Positions 1 to 5,192 of a stretch of 5,893 bases of DNA are shown here, piece by piece. The notes below the pieces were generated by a model that did no database searches, was not told the DNA's origin, and worked only from the letters and a program-made list of their open reading frames with translations. Location: the NCBI GenBank assembly GCA_017353855.1, contig JAFMSA010000289.1, forward strand, positions 1 to 5,893, written 5' to 3'. The position numbers and the translations under genes are program-made. Position 1 is the stretch's first letter. The number at the start of each line of letters is the position of its first letter. This stretch comes from Alphaproteobacteria bacterium. GTDB lineage: Bacteria; Pseudomonadota; Alphaproteobacteria; ATCC43930; CGMCC-115725.

Positions 1-1
1 G

Positions 2-454
2 CCTACGGGTCCTGCCGGGCCCGCCGGCGCGACCGGACCGACAGGCTTTGGCGCGACGGGACCGACGGGTCCCCCCGGACCGACCGGTCCCGCCGGCGGC
101 GGCGGTGAAGGCTCCATCGGCCCGACTGGTCCCGCGGGACCGACGGGTCCTCCCGGACCGACCGGCGCGACGGGTATCGGGCTTACCGGACCACCCGGAC
201 CAACCGGTCCGGCCGGCGCTACCGGCACGGCGGGTGCAACCGGCCCCATCGGCCTTACTGGTCCACCCGGACCAACCGGACCCACGGGTCCCGCAGGCGG
301 TGGCGGCGAAGGCTCGGTCGGGCCTACCGGGCCTGCCGGACCCGCAGGGCCAACAGGCCCTGCCGGCGCAACGGGTATCGCCGGGCCAACAGGCCCTGCC
401 GGCGCAACGGGGCCCGCGGGTCCGACCGGCGCAACAGGGCCCACGGGCCCCGGC
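2..454 (+). repeat. Collagen-like Gly-X-Y repeat tract in the tail fibre
   Basis: Almost every third codon is glycine, and X and Y are mostly Pro, Ala and Thr (GPT, GPA, GAT, GPP). Threonine is frequent in the Y position, as in many bacterial and phage collagen-like proteins that lack hydroxyproline. The triplets are broken by a G-F-G step near base 47 and by two GGGGEGS inserts whose Glu codons lie at 107-109 and 308-310. These inserts are 201 bases (67 codons) apart and are followed by similar triplet series (GSIGPTGPAGP and GSVGPTGPAGP), so a higher-order duplication lies on top of the 9-base repeat. The tract extends off the left edge. Confidence 0.9.
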
Positions 455-1786
455 ATGACCGGCGGGCCTTACTTGCCGCTGGCGGGCGGCACGATGACGA
501 GCCCCGGCAGTGTGACAACGCCGGGAACTGTTACGGCCCCGAATTTTACGGTCAGCGGACCGGCCGGCTCAAATTTTGCGCTCTATTGGTTTAACAATTC
601 GCCGGTTATCAACTGGCATCCGCAGTTTTGGAATACCGTCGATAATGCCAGCCGCGAATGGCGCTACAATACCGATCAGGGCACTATTGCGGACATTGCG
701 CCTTGGGGCCGCATCACGGCGCGGGCCGATATAAGATCGCTAGGGCAGTTCTCTGGGTTTGTGTTCCAGACCCAGAACAATAACACTGAGTCGTGGACGT
801 GGCAGGCGTGGGAAGACAGAGACGCGCAAAACCGGCGCAGATGGAGCAGGGTCGCGCTGAATAACAGCTCAAGCGGCGATCTCATTCATTTATTGAGTGA
901 TGGGCGCGTCTGGTTTGGCTGGGGCGATCACGCGGGCCAGCTTGGCGGCGGGGTCTGTATTAATTCGCCGCGGGCCGACCACCGCGCGGAATTGTATTTT
1001 CACGTCCCCGGCAATGATTACTGGCGGGTGCACGCGCAGAACCAGAGTTTCGAGATTACGCCGTGGGATTGGGGTAGAGCGAGATGGGATTTTCCGTCGC
1101 TGGTTTTGAGTGTCTCGGAAAACCGCAATTTTTCGTTCAACTCGCTGCTGGTCAATCCGCAGCGTGATCCGGGTTGGTGGAACAATCCGCACACTGGGGA
1201 GTGGCAACCCCAGCCGGCGTTTCGGGTGGCCAACAACCACGGTCAGGAGGTGGCGACGTTCGAGTCGGCATGGAACAACCAGTGCAACATTCGGATAACC
1301 GCGCCGAATCACCGATCGTACTGGCTCGTGTCGCAAGCCGGAAGCAACACGGGGCAGTTCTGGATCTGGGTTCAGGGCACGAACCTGTCGACGAACCTTC
1401 CGTTTCAGATTTACGCGAACGGTCAGGTTGGCGTTCACGGCGGGTTCGTCATTGGTACGTCGGACCCGCGCACGAAGGAGATCCTCGGCCGCTACGACAC
1501 CGGCCTTGCCGCGATCCTGGCGCTCGATCCGATCCGCTATCGGCACAACGGTAAAGCCTTCACGCCGCGTGACGACGATAGCGTCGTCCGCATCGGCATT
1601 GACGGCGCGGCGATCGACAAGGTGCTGCCGGAGACAACGACACGGATTTCGCGCAAGCTCGATCCGGACGATCTGCAAGAGGCCGAGATCCTGAACGTCA
1701 ATTCCGGACCCGTCGTGTGGGCGCTCGTCAACGCCATAAAGGAGCTGAAAGCCGAGCTTGATGAATTGAAGGCGGCGAGGCGCTGA
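2..1786 (+). CDS. Collagen-like phage tail fibre with S74-type C-terminal chaperone (5' end outside window)
   Basis: The reading frame is open from base 2 to the TGA at 1784-1786 (594 residues visible), so ATG 455 is internal and the true start lies off the left edge. Residues 1-151 are Gly-X-Y triplets, a collagen-like triple-helical shaft. Next comes PYLPLAGGTMT, a motif common at the head of phage fibre modules, then a Trp- and Asn-rich body with many aromatic residues, as expected of a beta-structured receptor-binding region. The last 108 residues resemble the Peptidase_S74 intramolecular chaperone: GTSDPRTKE with the expected Ser-Asp cleavage site (Ser at codon 1460-1462), LDPIRYRHNG, a PETTT stretch, and a final helix ending IKELKAELDELKAARR. 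In this family the chaperone trimerises the fibre and then cuts itself off. The body uses more AT-ending codons than the lysis genes, suggesting a mosaic origin. Family assignment is firm; the receptor is unknown. Confidence 0.88.
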   Translation, partial: PTGPAGPAGATGPTGFGATGPTGPPGPTGPAGGGGEGSIGPTGPAGPTGPPGPTGATGIGLTGPPGPTGPAGATGTAGATGPIGLTGPPGPTGPTGPAGGGGEGSVGPTGPAGPAGPTGPAGATGIAGPTGPAGATGPAGPTGATGPTGPGMTGGPYLPLAGGTMTSPGSVTTPGTVTAPNFTVSGPAGSNFALYWFNNSPVINWHPQFWNTVDNASREWRYNTDQGTIADIAPWGRITARADIRSLGQFSGFVFQTQNNNTESWTWQAWEDRDAQNRRRWSRVALNNSSSGDLIHLLSDGRVWFGWGDHAGQLGGGVCINSPRADHRAELYFHVPGNDYWRVHAQNQSFEITPWDWGRARWDFPSLVLSVSENRNFSFNSLLVNPQRDPGWWNNPHTGEWQPQPAFRVANNHGQEVATFESAWNNQCNIRITAPNHRSYWLVSQAGSNTGQFWIWVQGTNLSTNLPFQIYANGQVGVHGGFVIGTSDPRTKEILGRYDTGLAAILALDPIRYRHNGKAFTPRDDDSVVRIGIDGAAIDKVLPETTTRISRKLDPDDLQEAEILNVNSGPVVWALVNAIKELKAELDELKAARR

Positions 1787-2946
1787 TGGACATCCTCGAC
1801 ATTGTCCTGAGTTCCGACACGATCGTCGCCGAGCCGGATCAGGAGCTGATCGTCGGCGACGTGCAGGTGAACGCGACCGAGCCCTTTACCGGGTGGCTGC
1901 AATTGCTCGAGGACGCCGGCGGGCGTTTTGTGCTCCGCGATAATCGCCTGGACACGACCCGCTCAGGCGCGGGCACGCCGGGCGATTACACGGTCCGGAT
2001 CCTGGCGTCGACGCAGTCCGGCGGGCCGGACGAGGTCGACGAGGGCGTCTCGCTCGAGAAGGACGTCGTCGTTCACGTCCGGGCTCCGTTCCAGACGCTC
2101 ACCGCGATCTCGCTGGATACGCCGAGCTTCATTGCGAACGGTTTCGAGCGGCGGGTCGCGACGCTCCAGGTCGGCGTGAATACCGGCACGTTAGGGAACC
2201 GCAGCACCGACAACAGTTCGACGGCTTGGCTGGAAATGCGGCAAAGCCCCGATGTGAATGATTTCGAGATCCGCAGCCCGGAAGAGCCGGCCGGGCCGCG
2301 GAACAACGAGTTATGGGTAAGGCGCGGGGTTCGTACCGCGCGCAACTATTCCCTGCAGCTCCGCGCGCATTGGAGCGGCGCGCTGAACAGTCCGTTTCGC
2401 CAAGCCCTTACAATCGCCGCCACCGCGCCGCCGCCGGGCGATCTGCTGAGCCTGTTCGGCAACGTCGTGCCGCCGGTGACCGACTCGGATGATCCCAATG
2501 CGATCGAGGTAGGTGTTCAGTTTACGCCGCAGCGCAACGGCGGCGTTATCGGCCTAAGGTTTTACAAATCCGCCGCGAATGTCGGCCCACATTTCGGCCA
2601 TCTGTGGGACGGTGAGGGCAATCTGCTGGCAACCGCCAACTTCATCAATCCGATTACCGAGGGGTGGTATCAAAGGATGCTGGGCGGCACGCCGGTCATG
2701 CTAACCGCCGGGCAAAGCTACGTCGCTTCCTATCATACGCCGTCGGGTCACTATGCGGAGGCCAGCGAGTTCTTCAGGCAGCCCCATCTCGACTTTACGG
2801 GTTGGCTGGTCGCGCCGGCCAGCCAAATGCTCAGCCGCGGCAATGGTGTGTTTACCTATAGCGCGACGCCGGGCGCGTTTCCGGTCAACACGTTCCGCGC
2901 CACGAACTACTATGTGGATATCGTGTTTCTTCCTTCTCCGTTGTGA
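1786..2946 (+). CDS. Virion surface protein with two Ig/cadherin-like domains and a C-terminal DUF4082 domain
   Basis: This is a 386-residue protein whose ATG shares one base with the fibre stop (TGATG), implying translational coupling. Residues 1-100 read like a cadherin-type beta sandwich (DIVLSSDTIVAE, a buried GRFVLRDN strand, GDYTVRILAS, and the closing strand DVVVHVRA). Residues 103-212 form a second sandwich-like unit ending in QALTIAATAPPP, a proline linker. Residues 219-382 match the DUF4082 pattern: SLFGN, then VGVQFTPQRNGGVIGLRFYKS, GHLWDGEGNLLATA, a TAGQSYVASYHTPSGHYA block, GNGVF, and finally NYYVDIVF. DUF4082 is a putative carbohydrate-binding beta domain found in secreted and phage proteins. 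No signal peptide or membrane segment is visible. Its place next to the fibre suggests an accessory adhesin or fibre-associated protein that contacts host surface sugars; this role is inferred. Confidence 0.8.
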   Translation: MDILDIVLSSDTIVAEPDQELIVGDVQVNATEPFTGWLQLLEDAGGRFVLRDNRLDTTRSGAGTPGDYTVRILASTQSGGPDEVDEGVSLEKDVVVHVRAPFQTLTAISLDTPSFIANGFERRVATLQVGVNTGTLGNRSTDNSSTAWLEMRQSPDVNDFEIRSPEEPAGPRNNELWVRRGVRTARNYSLQLRAHWSGALNSPFRQALTIAATAPPPGDLLSLFGNVVPPVTDSDDPNAIEVGVQFTPQRNGGVIGLRFYKSAANVGPHFGHLWDGEGNLLATANFINPITEGWYQRMLGGTPVMLTAGQSYVASYHTPSGHYAEASEFFRQPHLDFTGWLVAPASQMLSRGNGVFTYSATPGAFPVNTFRATNYYVDIVFLPSPL

Positions 2947-2977
2947 AGGAAGGAAGTGTGTCGTGATTAATTAGGTC

Positions 2978-2988
2978 GGAGGAAGGAG
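2978..2988 (+). promoter_or_regulatory. Very strong ribosome binding site
   Basis: GGAGGAAGGAG ends two bases before ATG 2991; its first GGAGG core is at the usual distance. It is stronger than that of any other gene in the window and suggests high expression of the 111-residue protein. Confidence 0.75.
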
Positions 2989-2990
2989 AA

Positions 2991-3326
2991 ATGGCACGCA
3001 AAGTAGAGCTTAAAACGGTCCGCATTCACGCCGCAAACGGCGTCGAGAGTGCGAATGCCAATCTCAATTACGGTGAGATGCTCAAGGCGATTTTAACGTT
3101 CGGGCCGCCCCAGAAAGGCTTGGTCTTGGACGACGTCATTAAAGCGGTGGATGCGTTAAAGGCGGTGGAAGAGGCGATCGCGAGCAAAGCCGATCACGTG
3201 ACGTTCAGCGAGGAGCAATATCGCACATTGACGACGAAGCTCGCCGATTTTCCGTTTGCGATCGCCGATCAGGCGATTGCCGAGTTCGGCCTGACGGTCC
3301 GCAACGCGAAAGAGATCACCGGATAG
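2991..3326 (+). CDS. Small phage protein of unknown function
   Basis: This is a 111-residue protein that I do not assign to a family. It begins with a basic strand-like segment (ARKVELKTVRIHA) and then looks mostly helical: NYGEMLKAILTF, a KGLVLDDVIKAVDALKAVEEAI helix pair, FSEEQYRTLTTKLADF and AIADQAIAEFGLTVRNA. It has no transmembrane segment, signal peptide, cysteines or zinc motif. The start at ATG 2991 is set by the ribosome binding site just upstream. It sits 44 bases after the DUF4082 gene and 97 bases before the endolysin, in the same orientation, so it is probably a late gene. Possible roles are a fibre or tail assembly helper or a regulator of lysis, but the sequence does not decide between them. 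Codon use is consistent with a real gene. Confidence 0.8.
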   Translation: MARKVELKTVRIHAANGVESANANLNYGEMLKAILTFGPPQKGLVLDDVIKAVDALKAVEEAIASKADHVTFSEEQYRTLTTKLADFPFAIADQAIAEFGLTVRNAKEITG

Positions 3327-3334
3327 CCGTTCTT

Positions 3335-3344
3335 AAGGAGGGAG
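3335..3344 (+). promoter_or_regulatory. Orphan Shine-Dalgarno-like sequence without a normal start codon
   Basis: AAGGAGGGAG is a near-perfect ribosome binding site eight bases after the upstream stop, yet no ATG, GTG or TTG follows at a usable distance. An ACG lies at 3351, six bases after the site. The endolysin has its own site (GAGGAGG, 3411-3417) before ATG 3424. This may be a relic of a lost small gene. Confidence 0.4.
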
Positions 3345-3423
3345 CCGTTAACGCCGCGCGGACCTGAACGAGAAAACGCACGGGGAGACCGCCGAGGGGG
3401 TTTACCACTCGAGGAGGTCGCTC

Positions 3424-4125
3424 ATGAGTTTATTGTGGAGGCTCTTAACCCACCGCGCCGGCGACGAGGCGCTGCCCGACGATATCGGCGAGGACCCGGA
3501 GCCCGACGAGCCGGAACTCCCGGAGCCGGCGCTCGCACAGGCGCTCTATCTGCGCGACGAAGATTTCGAGCGCGCCGCGGCGACGCTGAATGTCGACCTT
3601 GCGGTGATCCGCGCAGTCGCCGAGGTCGAGGCGGCGGGCCGCGGGTTCCTCGCGGACGGCCGGCCGCAGATCCTTTACGAGGCGCATGTGTTCGATCGCG
3701 AGACGCAGGGACGCCACCGCAGCGTGCGCGACTCGCGCGGCAAGCCGCTCTCGGTGCCGGCCTGGGACCGCACGCTTTACGGAGCCGCCGGCGCGTGGCA
3801 GCATGACGGCCGGCTCGCCCCTGCCGCCAGCCTGAACTGGACCGCCGCGCATCGCGCCAGCTCCTGGGGCCTCTTCCAGATCATGGGATTTAACCACCGG
3901 CTCGTCGGGCACGAGCGGATCGTCGATTTCGTCGATGCGATGGTGCGCGGGGCGGGCCCGCATCTCGACGCGTTCGTTGCATTCATCCGCGCGAACCGGC
4001 TGGATAATGCGCTGCGATCACGTGACTGGCGGGAATTCGCGAGACGATACAATGGGCCGGCTTATGAGCGCAACAACTATCACACGAAACTCGAGCAGGC
4101 GTGGCGGAGGTTTGCGAATGCTTAG
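3424..4125 (+). CDS. Endolysin, N-acetylmuramidase family (PF11860, DUF3380)
   Basis: This 233-residue enzyme is predicted to hydrolyse the MurNAc-GlcNAc bond of peptidoglycan during lysis. Residues 1-38 are a non-catalytic lead with a strongly acidic, proline-rich stretch (D14-P35, repeated E/D-P); no signal peptide or separate peptidoglycan-binding domain is seen. The catalytic domain covers about 40-232. It has the family block AEVEAAGRGFLADGRPQILY, where E69 is the likely catalytic acid, then E86 and H88. Further family marks are SSWGLFQIMGF (W148), a DFVDAM helix, and FARRYNGPAYERNNYHTKL near N210-P212. Start ATG 3424 is supported by GAGGAGG six bases upstream. Lack of a secretion signal means a holin is needed for release, and one overlaps its 3' end. 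The family assignment is firm; the catalytic residue is assigned by motif only. Confidence 0.92.
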   Translation: MSLLWRLLTHRAGDEALPDDIGEDPEPDEPELPEPALAQALYLRDEDFERAAATLNVDLAVIRAVAEVEAAGRGFLADGRPQILYEAHVFDRETQGRHRSVRDSRGKPLSVPAWDRTLYGAAGAWQHDGRLAPAASLNWTAAHRASSWGLFQIMGFNHRLVGHERIVDFVDAMVRGAGPHLDAFVAFIRANRLDNALRSRDWREFARRYNGPAYERNNYHTKLEQAWRRFANA

Positions 4126-4303
4126 CGGCCTGACGACAGGGAGTTTCTTTACGCCGGGTCATGCCGCGAGCGTCGCAGCGCTGCTCGTCGCGCTTGGCGT
4201 CGAGGTCAATCAGGCGGTGCTGACGCACGCGTTCGAGATCGTCGGCGCGATCATCGCGTTGTGGGGCATCTTCATGCGAGAAGCGCCGCCAAACCGGCCG
4301 TAA
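4118..4303 (+). CDS. Small holin-like membrane protein
   Basis: This 61-residue protein starts inside the last codons of the endolysin gene (8-base overlap, different frame). GGAGG at 4106-4110 lies seven bases before ATG 4118; an earlier in-frame ATG at 3935 is buried in the endolysin and lacks this support. Two hydrophobic segments are visible: a short one at about 16-28 (AASVAALLVALGV) and a second at about 38-53 (AFEIVGAIIALWGIFM), joined by a short polar turn and followed by a charged tail (REAPPNRP). Such a two-helix hairpin directly after an endolysin fits a holin, which opens the inner membrane for the enzyme. The first segment is short, so a single-span protein with a peripheral helix is also possible. 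The holin role rests on context, size and hydrophobicity, not on a recognised family. Confidence 0.68.
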   Translation: MLSGLTTGSFFTPGHAASVAALLVALGVEVNQAVLTHAFEIVGAIIALWGIFMREAPPNRP

Positions 4304-4328
4304 AATCCTCTCCGAGCCGCCAGGAGGC

Positions 4329-4344
4329 CCGGAGCGCGCTCCGG
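4329..4344. repeat. Perfect 16-bp palindrome
   Basis: CCGGAGCGCGCTCCGG reads the same on both strands and lies 26 bases after the stop of the holin-like gene. It could be a protein-binding dyad or part of a termination or RNA-processing structure at the end of the late operon. It has no T-tract. Confidence 0.7.
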
Positions 4345-4352
4345 ACATGCTA

Positions 4353-4390
4353 CGGGCCCCGCCGGCGGTTACGGCCGTCAGCGGGGCCCG
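4353..4390. terminator. Strong GC-rich hairpin, possible bidirectional terminator lacking a T-tract
   Basis: CGGGCCCCGC (4353-4362) and GCGGGGCCCG (4381-4390) form a perfect 10-bp stem. Inside the 18-base loop, CGGC (4363-4366) can pair with GCCG (4374-4377), extending the helix with a small bulge. It lies between convergent genes, where termination for both strands is expected. No U-run follows on either strand, so it is not a classic intrinsic terminator. It could stabilise the 3' end of the late mRNA instead. Confidence 0.45.
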
Positions 4391-4416
4391 CAGAGGCTTT
4401 CGACGCTCGAGCCAGC

Positions 4417-4714
4417 CGGTGCTCTTCCGACGAACGGCTCAGGCGCTCTGGATGGTCGGCGCACTCATACTTGGCGGCTGCGCACAGCTGCGACGGCGCT
4501 CTCGCGGTTGGCGGCTGCGCTCTCGTCCGACGGTTCCCTATTCCCTGACGGCTCGCGCTCGCTAAGGACGGTCCGCTTCTCCCGTACGGCCGGCGCTCGA
4601 AGGTCTCGGTGCGTTTACGCGCTTCGGCTCGCGCTTTACGGTACTCCTCACGAGAGTCGGCTGCGCTCGATCAATCCGGTTCCCCTCCTACCAAACGGCT
4701 ACGCCGAGGGCTGC
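4417..4714. repeat. Degenerate tandem array of 18-22-base units anchored on CGG
   Basis: CGG recurs at 4417, 4435, 4457, 4475, 4494, 4512, 4531, 4549, 4569, 4587, 4607, 4625, 4639, 4658, 4677 and 4696. Two unit types alternate. One type is like CGGCTGCGCTCTCGTCCGA (4512) and CGGCTCGCGCTCGCTAAGGA (4549), 14-22 long. The other is like CGGTCCGCTTCTCCCGTA (4569) and CGGTTCCCTATTCCCTGA (4531), mostly exactly 18 long. The composite period is 37, 37, 38, 38 for central pairs; one pair is 33 because its first unit (4625) is 14 long. TTGGCGGCTGCGC occurs exactly at 4471-4483 and 4508-4520. The period is not a multiple of three, so this is not a coding repeat. The array ends at the stop codon of the minus-strand regulator gene. 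It fills most of the gene-free stretch 4304-4698. Function is unknown; an iteron-like protein-binding array is one possibility. Confidence 0.7.
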
Positions 4715-5010
4715 CGCTCGTGCCGCGCGTGGCGGGTCGGGCGCTTGATCAGCGCCGACTCGCGCAATGCCGCCATCTCGAGCACATGCCGGCTCGTCAG
4801 ATGCTCGAGCGCGACCGGCCGCATCTGCGGCGGCAATTTCCCGAGCCATGCCGGGTCGAAATTTCGCTTGCCGTTTTCGACACGGTTCCAGCACCACAGC
4901 GTCACGCCGAGCAGATCGGCGATCCGCTGTTGGGTGTAACCGGCATCCTCGCGGGCCTTGCAGAGCTTCCTCCCGAGGATCTGGTTAGGCGTCAACACTG
5001 GTTTTCTCAC
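4699..5010 (-). CDS. Small XRE (Cro/CI-type) helix-turn-helix protein
   Basis: This is a 103-residue DNA-binding protein. I chose GTG 5010 because GGAGAG (5020-5015) sits four bases upstream; a TTG at 5022, four codons earlier, would place that site inside the gene and has no good site of its own. Residues 10-51 form the XRE fold: helix ILGRKLCKAREDAG, then YTQQRIADLLGV (helix 2, Q27-Q28) and the recognition helix around TLWCWNRVENGKR, with the typical E45-N46-G47. Residues 52-75 hold LGKLPPQMRPVALEHLT. The tail is basic and His-rich (KRPTRHARHERQPSA). There is no sensor or dimerisation domain. It is probably a phage transcription regulator, possibly repressing its own promoter upstream. Convergent with the lysis operon; separated from the helicase gene by a terminator, so expressed independently. 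Confidence 0.85.
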   Translation of the reverse strand: MRKPVLTPNQILGRKLCKAREDAGYTQQRIADLLGVTLWCWNRVENGKRNFDPAWLGKLPPQMRPVALEHLTSRHVLEMAALRESALIKRPTRHARHERQPSA

Positions 5011-5021
5011 GGATCTCTCCA

Positions 5022-5036
5022 ATTCACATATTCACA
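5022..5036. promoter_or_regulatory. Short tandem repeat, possible operator upstream of the regulator gene
   Basis: ATTCACA occurs twice with a one-base gap (5022-5028 and 5030-5036), just ahead of the ribosome binding site of the helix-turn-helix gene. A weak dyad, ACAC (5034-5037) with GTGT (5047-5050), overlaps it. The position suits autoregulation, but the repeat is short and may be chance. Confidence 0.3.
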
Positions 5037-5055
5037 CTACCTATGCGTGTTGCGA

Positions 5056-5085
5056 TAAATATGGTGACTTTTCCCGCACTTGCAA
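5056..5085 (-). promoter_or_regulatory. Possible sigma-70-type promoter of the regulator gene
   Basis: On the minus strand, TTGCAA (5085-5080) is followed after 18 bases by TATTTA (5061-5056). The spacing and the -35 match are fair and the -10 is poor. It lies about 46 bases before GTG 5010 in a stretch noticeably richer in A and T than its surroundings, as expected for a promoter. Confidence 0.35.
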
Positions 5086-5139
5086 GAGCCTGCTAGAACG
5101 ATCGCCTTTTGTTCCAACGCGTTCTGCTTTGTTCCGGAC

Positions 5140-5166
5140 AAAAAAAGCCCCGCTTTGCAGCGGGGC
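5140..5166 (-). terminator. Intrinsic terminator of the helicase gene
   Basis: Read on the minus strand, a perfect 8-bp GC-rich stem (plus-strand GCCCCGCT 5147-5154 and AGCGGGGC 5159-5166) with a four-base loop is followed by a run of seven T (plus-strand A 5140-5146). It starts 26 bases after the stop of the minus-strand helicase gene, the expected place for Rho-independent termination. It would insulate the regulator gene from helicase transcription. Confidence 0.88.
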
Positions 5167-5192
5167 GCTAGGCCGAGACTTACCAACCCTGA

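Noticed and set aside
48..458. Arg/Pro-rich open frame over the collagen tract
   Set aside because: It is the +1 shadow of the Gly-X-Y repeat; the collagen frame is open to the left edge and runs into the fibre body without a stop.
890..1678. Long minus-strand open frame of 262 residues inside the fibre gene
   Set aside because: Its product is Arg/Val-rich low-grade sequence without a domain, and the plus strand carries a clear fibre and S74 chaperone.
3435..3806. Arg-rich plus frame overlapping the endolysin start, open back to ACG 3351
   Set aside because: Composition is typical of a GC-rich shadow, and it overlaps most of the conserved muramidase domain with no recognisable fold of its own.
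3445..3963. Minus-strand frame of 172 residues opposite the endolysin
   Set aside because: Arg/Ala-rich antisense shadow; the plus-strand frame has full muramidase motifs.
4261..4565. Open frames starting at 4261 and 4347 in the gap after the holin-like gene
   Set aside because: They run through the palindrome, hairpin and repeat array, have low-complexity Arg/Ser/Ala products and no ribosome binding site at a proper distance.
4417..4714. CRISPR array
   Set aside because: The units are degenerate throughout, repeats and spacers are not separable, the anchor is only a few bases long, and no cas gene is nearby.
4715..4790. Continuation of the CG-anchored period into the regulator gene
   Set aside because: CG-starting words can be placed at about 18-20 bases here too, but CGG itself is mostly lost, and GC-rich coding DNA gives such matches easily, so the array was ended near 4714.
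4508..5058. Two plus-strand frames of 143 and 149 residues across the array and the regulator gene
   Set aside because: They are antisense to the well-supported XRE gene and cross its promoter region; no domain is visible in them.
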